From positions 1 to 50,737 of the forward strand of contig NZ_QOCZ01000082.1 in assembly GCF_018207095.1 (NCBI RefSeq): a stretch of DNA of 50,737 nt, written 5' to 3'. This document shows, piece by piece, positions 6,440-16,001 of this stretch (position 1 is the first letter of the stretch; every line of letters begins with the position of its first letter). The notes below the pieces were generated by a model. That model worked only from the letters and a program-made list of their open reading frames with translations. It did not search any database and had not been told where the DNA came from. The position numbers were made by a program, and so were the translations under genes. The DNA is from Nocardiopsis sp. MG754419 (GTDB taxonomy: Bacteria > Actinomycetota > Actinomycetes > Streptosporangiales > Streptosporangiaceae).

Positions 6440-9400
6440 TCAGCGCGGCGGGATGTCCTCCGGCACCAGGGTGGTGAAGTCCTCCCTGGTGGCGTTCTCG
6501 ACGCCCTTGACCAGGCGCCCCGCCTGCCGGGTGATCATCCGCTCCAGCACCTGGCGCGCGTAGCGGGCGTTGCCGAAGTTCTCGTCCCTGGGCACGCCGG
6601 AGAAGTGCTCGCGCAGCGCCTCCGTCGTCTCGCGACCGCAGGTGTAGTCGGAGGCCGCCGCCATCCGCTCGATGATGGTGACCAGTTCGTCGTCGCTGTA
6701 GTCCGGGAACTCCACCTGGTGGTTGAAGCGTGAGGCCAGACCCGGGTTGGAGTCGAGGAAGCGCCGCATCTCGTGGGTGTATCCGGCGACGATGACCACG
6801 ACGTCGTCGCGGTGGTCCTCCATGAGCTTGACCAGGGTGTCGATGGCCTCCTGGCCGAAGTCGTTGCCCGCGTCACCGCGCGGGGCCAGGGTGTAGGCCT
6901 CGTCCACGAACAGCACCCCGCCCTTGGCCTGCTCGAACACCTCGGCGGTCAGCTGCGCGGTGTGGCCGATGTAGCGTCCGACCAGGTCGGCGCGGGCCGA
7001 CTCCACGACGTGGTCGCCGCGCAGCACGCCCAGGGCGTGCAGGAGCTTGCCGTACAGCCGGGCCACGGTCGTCTTACCGGTACCGGGAGGCCCGGCGAAG
7101 ACCAGGTGGTGGCTCATCGCCGCCACCGGAAGCCCCATCGCGCGGCGCTGTTGGGACATCAGGAGCAGGTTGGCCAGGTCGTTGACGGTCTCCTTCACGC
7201 TTTCCAGGCCCACCATCGCGTCCAGCTCCTCGCGCAGGGCCGCGATTCCCTCGGGGGTTCCGCCCGTCCGCTCCTCAACGGCCGCCTCTCCCAGGTCCTC
7301 GGGCAGCAGGAGGGTGAGCGAGTCCGGGCTGTCGGGGATCGTCCCGCCCAGTCGGTAGGCCTGGCGGTCGATCATCTCCTCGAAGACCTTGCGGGCCTCG
7401 CGTCCGTTACCGAACATCGGTCCCTTGGGCAGCCGCGTGAAGTGGGCGCGCAGCGCGTCCTCGGTCCCCTCCGTCATGCGGTAGCTGTGCGCGACGCACA
7501 TCTTCCGTACGATCTCGGTCAGCTCCTCCGGCTCGTAGTTGGTGAACTCGATGGTCCGGCTGAACCTGGAAGCGAGCCCGGGGTTGGTCTCGAGGAACGC
7601 GTCCATGTTCTCGGTGTATCCGGCGACGATGACCACGACGTCGTCGCGGTGGTCCTCCATGAGCTTGACCAGGGTGTCGATCGCCTCCCGGCCGAAGTCG
7701 GCACCGCCGCCCCCGCCGCCCTCGCCTTCGCCGGCCAGGGTGTAGGCCTCGTCCACGAACAGCACCCCGCCCTTGGCGCGTTCGAACACCTCGGTGGTCT
7801 TGATCGCCGTGCCGCCGACGTACTGCGACACCATGTCGGCGCGGGCCACCTCCACCACGTGGCCGTAGCGCAGTACGTCCAGCTCCGCGAGGATCTGCCC
7901 GTACAGCCGGGCCACGGTCGTCTTACCCGTTCCGGGGGCCCCGCCGAACACCAGGTGGCGGCTCATGGGCGGGCTGGGCAGCCCCATCTCCGCCCGGCGC
8001 TGGGCCATCTGGTTGCGGTTGATGAGCGTCTTGACCTCGTGTTTGACCCCGGCCAGACCCACGAGGGCGTCCAATTCCGCCAGGGGCCCGAGCTCCTCCT
8101 CGCCCAGTTCCTCGTCGTCCAGGGCCGGGATGTCCGGCAGGGGCACGGGGGTGCCCGCCAGGTCGCCGAACGCGTCCGGGGCACCGTTGTCACTGCTGAG
8201 CAGCTCCTCGGTGTACATGCGCTCGCTGGCGACGGTCTGGCGCAGCCCGGAGCGGCCGTTGGAGCGCACCGAGCAGTGTTCCACCGCCACGTCCTCGGTG
8301 GAGTGGATCAGGATGCCGTCGGCTCCGTTGTCGAACACCTCACACCGGCGCAGCGTCGCACCGGCCTTGGCAGCCACGAGGACCCCGTTGCGGCGCCCCT
8401 TGTACACCCGGGTGCGCAGCACCGTGGCGCCGCCGGAGCCGGAGCGAACGGAGATGCCGTCGCCCGAGCACTCGGAGACGTCGCAGTCGCGCACGTCGGC
8501 CGTTCCGCCCGCGCCCACCGAGATCCCGGCGTCGCGGCTCCCGGTGATCCGCACACCGGTCAGCAGCGGAGCGCCGCCCTCCTCGACCGACACCGCGGCC
8601 TTACCGTTGCGCTCCAGCGTCACCTCCTCCAGGCGTCCGCGGCCGCCCTTGCCGAACACCACGCCCTGGCCCCGGGTCCCGGTGATCGCGGTCGCGCGCA
8701 GGAAAGGCGCGCACGCCTCGATCACCACTCCGGGGCCGACCGTGTCGCTGATCGTCCCGCGGTCGAACTCCGTGCTGCTGCCTCCGGTCAGCCGCAGTCC
8801 CCGCCCGCCGCGCACGACCAGACCGAGGAAGGAGGTCGAGGCGCGCTCATCGGCGTGCACGGCCTCCCCGTCAGAATCCTCGACCTCGCAGTCGGTGAAG
8901 GTGCCGCGCGCCCGGCCGGACAGGTGCAGGCCCACGCCCTTGGGGCGCACCACGCGCACCCGTGCCAGTTGGGGGTCGGACTCGTTGTGCACGGCGACGC
9001 CGCGTCCGCCCACGTCCTCGAACACGCAGTCCCGCACGATCGGGCGGGCCCTGCTGGCCACGACCAGTCCGTCGGACTCGGTTCCGCGCACACGTGTGTC
9101 CAGCACCGAGGTGGTGGCGCCCTCCTCCAGCGCCACCGCGGGTTTGCCGGTCCCGGAGATCTCGCAGTCGCGGATCGTTCCCCCGGACTGTCCGCTGGCG
9201 AAGACGCCGTTGCCCCCGGTGTCGCGCAGTACGCAGGAGCGGATGGTCGGGCTCGCCTGCTCGCCGATGACCACAGCGCTGGTCTCGACCTCCTCGAACA
9301 GGCAGTCCTCGATGATGCTCGGACCCTTGGAGGTGATCACCACGCCCGCGCCCGTCGAGCACGTCACACGGCTGTCGCGCATGGAGAGCGCACCGCCACC

Positions 9401-9757
9401 GCGCACCGCCACCGCGGTCCACGCGGCGCCCGCCACCTCGCAGTCGACCATCTCCACCTGTCCGATGGGGATATCCACCGCGGGGTGCTCGGTGTGACGG
9501 CCGCGCAGGACCAGCCCCGAAAGTTTGACCGCCTCGGCCGCCGAGACCACCGCGCTGCCGGAGACGCCGGTGATCTCCACGCTGCCCGGGCCGTCCCGCG
9601 CCGTCAGGGTGACCACACCGTTCAGGATCAGCGTCTCCTCGTAGCGGCCGGGGGCGATGGTGATGAGGGAGCCGCTGCCGGCCGCCGCGACGGCCTCGGC
9701 GATGGTCGCGTGTGCGTCCTGGGCGTCGGCGTCGACGGTGAGGAGCTGCCTGGTCAT
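6440..9757 (-). CDS. EccA/CbxX-like protein: beta-helix domain fused to two AAA+ ATPase domains (copy 1)
   Basis: A 1,105-residue protein. Residues ~1-520 are a right-handed parallel beta-helix: it opens with a pectin-lyase-like SLITIAPGRYEETL, followed by many ~23-residue rungs with GV/GI...I.DC patterns. Two CbxX/CfqX-type AAA+ domains follow, with Walker A GAPGTGKTTVARLYG and GPPGTGKTTVARLYG, Walker B GVLFVDEAYTL in each, and TLVKLMEDHRDDVVV. This AAA+ type is that of EccA, the cytosolic ATPase of ESX type VII systems, but mycobacterial EccA has a TPR N-terminus and one AAA+ domain. Start ATG 9757 has AGGAAG upstream; a longer in-frame extension to 10207 is Arg-rich and without family similarity, so I excluded it. 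A homologue of the same architecture sits at the other end of the locus. Confidence 0.9.
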   Translation of the reverse strand: MTRQLLTVDADAQDAHATIAEAVAAAGSGSLITIAPGRYEETLILNGVVTLTARDGPGSVEITGVSGSAVVSAAEAVKLSGLVLRGRHTEHPAVDIPIGQVEMVDCEVAGAAWTAVAVRGGGALSMRDSRVTCSTGAGVVITSKGPSIIEDCLFEEVETSAVVIGEQASPTIRSCVLRDTGGNGVFASGQSGGTIRDCEISGTGKPAVALEEGATTSVLDTRVRGTESDGLVVASRARPIVRDCVFEDVGGRGVAVHNESDPQLARVRVVRPKGVGLHLSGRARGTFTDCEVEDSDGEAVHADERASTSFLGLVVRGGRGLRLTGGSSTEFDRGTISDTVGPGVVIEACAPFLRATAITGTRGQGVVFGKGGRGRLEEVTLERNGKAAVSVEEGGAPLLTGVRITGSRDAGISVGAGGTADVRDCDVSECSGDGISVRSGSGGATVLRTRVYKGRRNGVLVAAKAGATLRRCEVFDNGADGILIHSTEDVAVEHCSVRSNGRSGLRQTVASERMYTEELLSSDNGAPDAFGDLAGTPVPLPDIPALDDEELGEEELGPLAELDALVGLAGVKHEVKTLINRNQMAQRRAEMGLPSPPMSRHLVFGGAPGTGKTTVARLYGQILAELDVLRYGHVVEVARADMVSQYVGGTAIKTTEVFERAKGGVLFVDEAYTLAGEGEGGGGGGADFGREAIDTLVKLMEDHRDDVVVIVAGYTENMDAFLETNPGLASRFSRTIEFTNYEPEELTEIVRKMCVAHSYRMTEGTEDALRAHFTRLPKGPMFGNGREARKVFEEMIDRQAYRLGGTIPDSPDSLTLLLPEDLGEAAVEERTGGTPEGIAALREELDAMVGLESVKETVNDLANLLLMSQQRRAMGLPVAAMSHHLVFAGPPGTGKTTVARLYGKLLHALGVLRGDHVVESARADLVGRYIGHTAQLTAEVFEQAKGGVLFVDEAYTLAPRGDAGNDFGQEAIDTLVKLMEDHRDDVVVIVAGYTHEMRRFLDSNPGLASRFNHQVEFPDYSDDELVTIIERMAAASDYTCGRETTEALREHFSGVPRDENFGNARYARQVLERMITRQAGRLVKGVENATREDFTTLVPEDIPPR

Positions 9758-10203
9758 CGGTGTCTTCCTAGATCGGGGGAGAGGGCGGCGGGACGGCTCC
9801 GCGCCGGTGGGCTGGACGGTGGACTCCTCGCCCGCGAGGGCGTGCCCGAAGCCCCGTGCCCCGCCGGACCGGAGCGCCGCCCGGTGGAGGTCCGTGGACC
9901 GCCCCGGTCGTCCCCCTTGCGGGGAACCGGTGCGAGATCCGTCGCGGGGGACCGTCCGGAGGCGCTCCTCGTTGGTCTCGCGCCACTCGGGGCGGGAAAC
10001 CCGGCGGTGCGAGTGGCTCGCGCCGTTACCGCGATGCGGGCCCGGGTGGTGGAGCGGCCCCCACTCCCGAGCGTACCCGCCGGGCCCGCCGACGCGGGTA
10101 GCGGTCCCTCGGCACCGGCCCGGCGCCCCCGCTCGGGGCGGACCGCCGGACCGGCTCCGGCAACCGGTGCGATACCGCACGGTTCGGGGGTCACGGGGTC
10201 GGG
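9758..10203. other. 446-bp gap between mycosin-like and AAA+ genes
   Basis: No gene is supported. All six frames are open over much of it because of very high GC, but the translations are Arg/Gly/Pro-rich without any family motif. The ribosome binding site AGGAAG of the minus-strand AAA+ gene lies at its left end, so a promoter for that gene is likely here; no convincing -35/-10 pair could be picked out. Confidence 0.5.
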
Positions 10204-11490
10204 TCAATAGGGGCGCCTCGGCGCCGGGTCCCGGGCCCGGCGCTCTCCCGGAAGGGCGGCCCGCCAGGCGCGACCGCGTCCCCGTGGGATGAGCACGCCC
10301 GCGGCGACGGTGGTGAGGATGAGCGCCGCCGCGATGCCCACCACCACCAACACGGAGGGTGGGGACACGTCCCCCGGCCCCGGGTCGGGTACGAAACCGG
10401 CGCCCGGATAGGCGTTCCCGGCGGATGCCCCGGGAGCGGCGCTGAGCGCGCCGACCGGGTCCACGCGCCCGCTGCCGCGCAGAGCGTCCCCCGGTCCGTC
10501 CGGAGAGGGGTAGGCGGTGGCGAGCAGCCGCTCACGGACGTCGGACGCCGACAGGTCGGGTTCGTACGAGAGCAGCAGGGCCGCCGTGCCCGCGACGAAC
10601 CCGGCCGCGACCACGTCCCCGGCGCCCACGAAGTGGCCGTCTCCGCCGGGGCCGACGCTGACGATCAGGTCGCCCGGTGCGGTCAGGTCCACGCGCGCCG
10701 CCGTGCCGTCGGAGTCCAGGGCCGCGAAATCGGCGACGGGGGAGCCGTCCACGCCCACGGCGGCCACACTGACGGCCGCCGCGTGGTCCCCGGGCGAGGC
10801 GGGGACGAAGACGCGGTTGACGGCGACCGTCGCGGGTGCCACGACCAGCACGTCGGCCTCGGCGGCCGCGTCCATCGCCGTGACGAGCTCGAGGCTGGAC
10901 TCGGCGATGGCCGTGCCCACCAGTACGACCTCGGCGCCTTCGTCGACGGCGGTCTCGATGCCGTCGGCGATGCTGGACGCGTCGGAGGCGCCCAGGGCCT
11001 CGGTCACGGGCACGTCGATCACGCGCGCGCCGGGGGCGACTCCCGTCAGTCCGCTGTCGCTCTGGGGGCGACCGGCGACCAGCCCGGCCAAGAAGGTGCC
11101 GTATCCCAGGCAGTCCTCGCTGCCCTGGCCGGACAGGGCCGGTCCGACCGCCGCGGTCTCCGCGTCGATACCGGTGCTGAGGACGGCGATGGTGACGCCG
11201 TCGCCCTCCGACAGGTCCCAGGCGCCGGGCAGGTCGAGCAGCGGTGTGGTCCACGGCCGCTCGGCCACCACCGTGGAGGAAGCGGGCGTGCACCCGCCGT
11301 CGGGCGCGGTGCCGATCGCGGGCAGCGGATCCTGTTCGGCGGACCCCTCCGGCGCGGCCTCCGGTGAGGGCTGGGCGCCGTCCGCGAGGGCGGGCGGGGC
11401 GGCGAGGGCCGTCAGCCCGACGCAGGCGGCCGACAGCGCGGCGGCGGTCGCGCGCCGAGCCGCCAGTGCCACGCAGTTCCACGCGGTCAT
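10204..11490 (-). CDS. Mycosin-like (MycP) subtilase pseudoprotease, membrane-anchored
   Basis: A 428-residue protein with mycosin layout: signal peptide (residues 1-36, ending ALA), S8 subtilase domain (~85-345), and a C-terminal membrane helix (SVLVVVGIAAALILTTVAAG) followed by a short basic tail. Mycosins stabilise the ESX channel and cleave some substrates outside the membrane. The catalytic positions are all changed: the Asp block reads IAVLSTGI (Ser105 for Asp), the His block LGYGTFLAG (Tyr130 for His), and the Ser block GDVVAAGFVAG (Val293 for Ser in GTSxAAP). The usual oxyanion-hole Asn block (AAGN-like) is also not recognisable, reading VVAPATVAVN. It should be proteolytically dead, so a purely structural role in the channel is inferred. 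Overlaps nothing; ATG start at 11490. Confidence 0.88.
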   Translation of the reverse strand: MTAWNCVALAARRATAAALSAACVGLTALAAPPALADGAQPSPEAAPEGSAEQDPLPAIGTAPDGGCTPASSTVVAERPWTTPLLDLPGAWDLSEGDGVTIAVLSTGIDAETAAVGPALSGQGSEDCLGYGTFLAGLVAGRPQSDSGLTGVAPGARVIDVPVTEALGASDASSIADGIETAVDEGAEVVLVGTAIAESSLELVTAMDAAAEADVLVVAPATVAVNRVFVPASPGDHAAAVSVAAVGVDGSPVADFAALDSDGTAARVDLTAPGDLIVSVGPGGDGHFVGAGDVVAAGFVAGTAALLLSYEPDLSASDVRERLLATAYPSPDGPGDALRGSGRVDPVGALSAAPGASAGNAYPGAGFVPDPGPGDVSPPSVLVVVGIAAALILTTVAAGVLIPRGRGRAWRAALPGERRARDPAPRRPY

Positions 11491-11670
11491 GGGCGAACTC
11501 CGTAGGTGGTCGGGTGGCCGGGTCGGGTGCGCGCACGTCCCCGGAGCTCACGGCCCCGGACCGCACGGCGCCCGACCGCGGTGTGGTGCCCCCGTGCACC
11601 GTACGGCACCGGGACGGCGGACCCCGACCCGTCGGGCCGGGGCGCGGCGTGAGCTGTCGGCGCCACGGCG

Positions 11671-14600
11671 TCAGTCCTCGTCTTCCATGCCCTCGGCGAT
11701 CGCGAGCTGGACCGGGATCGGATCGCGGCGTGAGATCCACAGGGCCCGGCCCGGCGACATTCGCTGGGCGCGCACGCTGCCGAAGAGCACGCCCTCCGAT
11801 GGCGGGCTCGACAGCATGATGCTGGGGGTGTTGCTGTCGATGAGCGACCGGATGGCCGGTTCGGAGGCGGCCCGGCTGAAGCCGCCCGCGGCACGCGCCA
11901 GGATGAGGTGCATGCCGATGTCGGCGGCCTGCGGCAGCATCTCCATGATCGGCGCGAGCAGGTTGCCCCCGCTTCCGCCGGAGGCCAGGTCGTAGTCGTC
12001 GATCACGATGAACAGCTCCGGTCCGGTCCACCAGTCGCGCAGGCGCAGCTGTTCGGGGGTGATGTCGGGCCCGGGCAGCCGCGCCTTCATCGCGCCCGCG
12101 GCGGCGCCCATCATCTCGCGCATGCTCTCCGACGACACCGCGTAGCCGAGCTGCTGTTCCTTGGGGATGGCGTCGAAGAGCTGACGGCGCTGGTCCATCA
12201 GCACCACCCGCGCGCTCGTGCTGTCGTACTGGGAGCGGATGGCGTTGGTGATGTGGCGCAGCAGGGTGGTCTTGCCGGTCTCGGTGTCGCCCACGACCAG
12301 AAGGTGCGGGGTGGCGGAGAAGTCGTGCCAGAACGGCCGCATGCCCCGCCCCTCCAGACCGAGCGGGACCCGCAGGCCGCCGAGTTCGGTGAGTTCGGCG
12401 GACGGCAGCTCGGCGGCCAGCAGCCGCACCGGCAGGGTGCGAACGGCGGGTGCGCTGGGGCCGTCCCATGCCTGGTCCACCCGGCTGACCAGTTCGGTGA
12501 GGCCCTCCGAGAGCGAGATCGGGTCGCCGACGCCGTCGGCGCGCGGAAGGCCGGACAGGAAGTGGAACTGGTCGAGGGTGAGGCCGCGCCCCGTGATCCG
12601 CGGCACGGTCTGGGCCTTGCGCATGCTCACGGTGGAGTCCACCGCGTCACCGAGGCGCAGCTCGAAGCGGGTGCCCAGCAGGTCGCGCACCCCGGAGTGG
12701 ATGTCCGCCCAGCGGGGCGAGGCGATGACGAGGTGGACGCCGTAGCTGAGCCCGCGCTGGGCGAGCTGGGTGAGCGGGGTGACCAGGTCCATGAAGTCCT
12801 GGCGGATCGTGGACCAGCCGTCGATCACCAGGAACACGTCACCGTGGGGTTCGTCGGCGAACTCCCCGGCGGCGCGCCGCCGCCGGTAGGTGGCCATCGA
12901 GTCCACGCCGTGCTCGGCGAAGAACCGCTCGCGGTGGACGATGATCTCCATCATCTCCGACACCGTCCGGTTGATGCGGTCGGTGTCCATCCGCCCGACC
13001 ACGCTGCCCACGTGGGGCAGGCCGGTCAGCGACTGCAGGGCGCCACCGCCGAAGTCGAGCGCGTAGAACTGTACCTGGGCGGGGGTGTTGGTCAGGGCCA
13101 GGGCGCAGACCAGGGTGACCAGCATGGTGCTCTTGCCGCTCTGCGGCCCGCCCGCGATGCCCACGTTTCCGCCCGCGCCGACCAATTCGGCCTTCAGGGG
13201 CAGCCGCAGCTGCTCGAAGGGCCGGTCGATGACGCCGAGCGGGACCTCCAGCACCGGTTCGGACGACCACGCGGGGCCGGTGCCCGGGAGCGGCCGACCC
13301 ATCATGGTGAGCAGTTCGTCCAGGGTCGGCGGCACGTCCAGCGGCGGCAGCCAGACCCGCCGCGCCGGGGGCCCCACGTTGTGCAGGCGATCCAGGGCGA
13401 CGTTGAGCAGGCTCTCGGTGTCCTCGTCCTCCTCCGGCCGGGCCTCCGGTTCGGGGATCGGGGCGGGGGTCCGGTCGGCGACGTAGCGCGACAGGAAGGG
13501 GACGATCTCGGCCGCCGCGGCGGACTGGGGTCCGCTGCGCTTGCGTGTCCGGTACGCGCCGGAGACGTAGGCGGCCTTGAACCGGGTCAGCTGGTCGGTG
13601 CCGGTCTTGAGGTACCCGCTGCCGGGCGCGGGGGGCAGCTGGTGGGCGTCCGGCACGCCCAGGACGCTGCGACTCTCGATCGCGGAGAACGTGCGCAGCG
13701 CGATCCGGTAGGACAGGTGGCTCTCCAGCTGGTGGATGCGCCCCTCGTCCAGACGCTGGGAGGCCAGGAGCAGGTGCACCCCGAGGCTGCGTCCCAGGCG
13801 CCCGATCATCACGAACAGCTCCATGAAGTCGCGGTGGGCGGCCAGGAGTTCGCTGAACTCGTCGACCACGACGAACAGGGTCGGCATGGGTTCGATCGAC
13901 GGGTCGGTCTGGCGGGCCTTCTCGTACTCGTGAATGGAGCTGAAGTTGCCCGCGGAGCGCAGCTGCTCCTGGCGGCGGATCAGTTCGCCGTGCAGGGCGT
14001 CCTGCATGCGCTCCACGAGGGTGACCTCGTCGGCGAGGTTGGTGATCAGTGCCGAGGTGTGGCGGAGTTTGTCCAGGCCGATGAAGGTCGCCCCGCCCTT
14101 GAAGTCGACGAGGACGAAGTTCAGCGTCTCGGGGGAGTGGGTGAGCGCCAGCGACAGCACGAGGGTGCGCAGGAGTTCGCTCTTGCCGGAGCCGGTGGCG
14201 CCGATGAGCATGCCGTGCGGGCCCATCCCGCCCAGAGCCGACTCCCTGAGGTTCAGTTCGAGCGGGGCGCCGTTCTCCTCGATGCCGATGGGCACCGCCA
14301 GCCGCGCGGTCGGGTGCAGCTCGCTCCACATCTGCTCGGAGTCGTGCGCGTGCAGGTCGGAGATGCCCAGCAGCGTCGTCAGCTCGAAGTCCGAGACCAG
14401 GGGTTCGTCCACCTCTGTGGCCAAGCTCATACGGTAGGGGGCCAGCAGCCGCGCCAGTGAACCGGCGCGGGTGGGGCTGAGCGCGTCGGGGCGGCCCAGC
14501 GGGGTGAGCGTGCGCCGGCCACTGTGGTCTTGGCCGACGACTTCCAGAGCGTCGGAATCGACCCTCAGCGCCAGGGTGAAGGGGGCGCCGTCCCAGGGCA

Positions 14601-15657
14601 GCGGGTCGTCGATGTGCACGATGACGGCGTTGCGGTAGCCGCCGGAGTCGAACCGGGTGGAGCCCTGCACCTGCTCGTCGTCCACCACGATGACGGTGAA
14701 GGGCTCCTCGCGGGAGGGTGAGGCGCCGGGCTCGAAGCGAGAGCGGTCGGCCAGGTCCGGGCCGATCACCTGCTCGAGTTCGGCGGCGTCGCCGCCGAAC
14801 AGCCGGACGGGGCCGGCGCCGTCGCGGTCGGCGGGGTGCATCGAGTGGGGGAGCCACTTGATCCATTCCCAGGCGGCGCGGTGCTTGTCGGCGGCGCACA
14901 CGGCGATGCGCAGTTCGTCGTGCGCGTGGAACACGGCGAGCTGGCCGACCATCGCTCGCACCATGGCCCGGGCGGCCTGGGCGTCGCCCTCCAACGACAC
15001 CCGCGAGTACCCGCGCAGGTAGACGGCGACGGGCTGGTCCTCGACGGTGGCGTAGGCGCGGATGAACCGGCGCAGCGCGTGGGAGCTGAGCGGTTCGAGG
15101 TCTTCGACAGGCTTGGTGGACAACGGGGCGATGCGCCTGCGCATCGCCTGCTCGCCCACGGCCAACCGGACCTCGGCGAAGTCGTCGTGGGAGGAGCGCC
15201 GTTCCCACAGCCGCGACGTGCGCACCAACGCCCACAGCGCGTCGGGGTCGGGGGCGCGCCACAGCATGGCGTCGCGCTGGGCGGTGACGACCTCGCGCGC
15301 CTTGGTGCGGCTCTGGGTGAGGTAGCGCAGGTAGTCGCGCCGGTCGCCGTTGATCTGGCGTTTGCGCTCGCTGCGGGCGCGCACGTACTGGCCCACCAGC
15401 ATCGCGACGGCGCCCAGCAGCATCATCCCGCCGGCGATGTAGGGCATGAAGGTGTTGACGGCGCTGCCCTGGCTTCCGGGCCGCAGGAACAGCAGGATCA
15501 TCGCCATGGAGGTCATCGCCATCGGCAGGTAGTTGAACACCGCCGACATGCTCGATTTCTCCTCGGGGAGCACGGGCGGTTCCTGGAGCTGGAACTCTCC
15601 GTCGGGCATGTCCGGCCCGGGGCGGCGGGGCGGCCTGCGGACGAGGATCGTGCTCAC
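11671..15657 (-). CDS. eccC: Type VII secretion ATPase EccC
   Basis: A 1,328-residue FtsK/SpoIIIE-type motor of the type VII channel. It begins with the family signature STILVRRPPRRPGPDMPDGE, followed by two membrane helices (~residues 40-95), then the linked ATPase domains. Walker A motifs are GATGSGKS (~485), GGPQSGKS (~835) and GDTETGKT (~1122). Walker B motifs include LFVVVDEFSELL in the first, VFLVIDGWS in the second and LFIVIDDYDLA in the third. The first domain is thus canonical; the second and third carry the substitutions usual for the regulatory, substrate-binding domains. Start GTG 15657 follows AGGAGG by 11 bases and matches the family N-terminus; an upstream ATG at 15744 adds a non-homologous stretch. 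It is divergent to eccD. Confidence 0.96.
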   Translation of the reverse strand: MSTILVRRPPRRPGPDMPDGEFQLQEPPVLPEEKSSMSAVFNYLPMAMTSMAMILLFLRPGSQGSAVNTFMPYIAGGMMLLGAVAMLVGQYVRARSERKRQINGDRRDYLRYLTQSRTKAREVVTAQRDAMLWRAPDPDALWALVRTSRLWERRSSHDDFAEVRLAVGEQAMRRRIAPLSTKPVEDLEPLSSHALRRFIRAYATVEDQPVAVYLRGYSRVSLEGDAQAARAMVRAMVGQLAVFHAHDELRIAVCAADKHRAAWEWIKWLPHSMHPADRDGAGPVRLFGGDAAELEQVIGPDLADRSRFEPGASPSREEPFTVIVVDDEQVQGSTRFDSGGYRNAVIVHIDDPLPWDGAPFTLALRVDSDALEVVGQDHSGRRTLTPLGRPDALSPTRAGSLARLLAPYRMSLATEVDEPLVSDFELTTLLGISDLHAHDSEQMWSELHPTARLAVPIGIEENGAPLELNLRESALGGMGPHGMLIGATGSGKSELLRTLVLSLALTHSPETLNFVLVDFKGGATFIGLDKLRHTSALITNLADEVTLVERMQDALHGELIRRQEQLRSAGNFSSIHEYEKARQTDPSIEPMPTLFVVVDEFSELLAAHRDFMELFVMIGRLGRSLGVHLLLASQRLDEGRIHQLESHLSYRIALRTFSAIESRSVLGVPDAHQLPPAPGSGYLKTGTDQLTRFKAAYVSGAYRTRKRSGPQSAAAAEIVPFLSRYVADRTPAPIPEPEARPEEDEDTESLLNVALDRLHNVGPPARRVWLPPLDVPPTLDELLTMMGRPLPGTGPAWSSEPVLEVPLGVIDRPFEQLRLPLKAELVGAGGNVGIAGGPQSGKSTMLVTLVCALALTNTPAQVQFYALDFGGGALQSLTGLPHVGSVVGRMDTDRINRTVSEMMEIIVHRERFFAEHGVDSMATYRRRRAAGEFADEPHGDVFLVIDGWSTIRQDFMDLVTPLTQLAQRGLSYGVHLVIASPRWADIHSGVRDLLGTRFELRLGDAVDSTVSMRKAQTVPRITGRGLTLDQFHFLSGLPRADGVGDPISLSEGLTELVSRVDQAWDGPSAPAVRTLPVRLLAAELPSAELTELGGLRVPLGLEGRGMRPFWHDFSATPHLLVVGDTETGKTTLLRHITNAIRSQYDSTSARVVLMDQRRQLFDAIPKEQQLGYAVSSESMREMMGAAAGAMKARLPGPDITPEQLRLRDWWTGPELFIVIDDYDLASGGSGGNLLAPIMEMLPQAADIGMHLILARAAGGFSRAASEPAIRSLIDSNTPSIMLSSPPSEGVLFGSVRAQRMSPGRALWISRRDPIPVQLAIAEGMEDED

Positions 15658-16001
15658 AGCGGCGATCGCCTCCTGGCGATTGAGGGGGTGGGGCCGACGG
15701 TGCGGAGGCCGGGAGAGGTGCGCTCGTATGAGCGGGTGACGCATTCCTCCTGGCGGGGGCCAGGATTATGCCCCGTAATCACACGGAAAGCCAAACGAAA
15801 GCCAATTTCGTCCTTTCATGATACCAATTCCGGTGATACCGGTGCTACCGTTGCGACGGTCGTCGAATCACGAGGCTGCTCCTCCAGCCATCGAGCGTGA
15901 GCATAGGAACGTTCGGCAGCTGTCTCTCTCCTCTCCCCCGGGGGGCAGGACAACTGCGCCGCCGGTTGCCTCCTCCTCCGTAACGAGTAGTAAAGAACCA
16001 G
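15658..16001. promoter_or_regulatory. Divergent promoter region between eccC and eccD
   Basis: A 344-bp spacer separates the two divergent core genes and is less GC-rich around 15765-15860 than its surroundings. It contains the direct repeat GAAAGCCAA at 15786-15794 and 15797-15805 (11-bp period), the interrupted palindrome ATTAtgccccgTAAT just before it, and GATACC twice at about 15830-15838. These are reasonable binding sites for a shared regulator. No clear -35/-10 pair can be assigned, and no gene is supported. Confidence 0.5.

Noticed and set aside
9758..10207. N-terminal extension of the first AAA+ protein to ATG 10207
   Set aside because: The extra 150 codons are Arg/Pro/Gly-rich without homology; ATG 9757 has a good AGGAAG site and aligns with the start of the paralogue at 46744.
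6773..10210. Plus-strand ORF of 1,145 codons opposite the first AAA+ gene
   Set aside because: It mirrors the beta-helix and AAA+ coding on the minus strand, and reads as GDDDHDVVAVVLHELDQG, the antisense of the conserved AAA+ segment.
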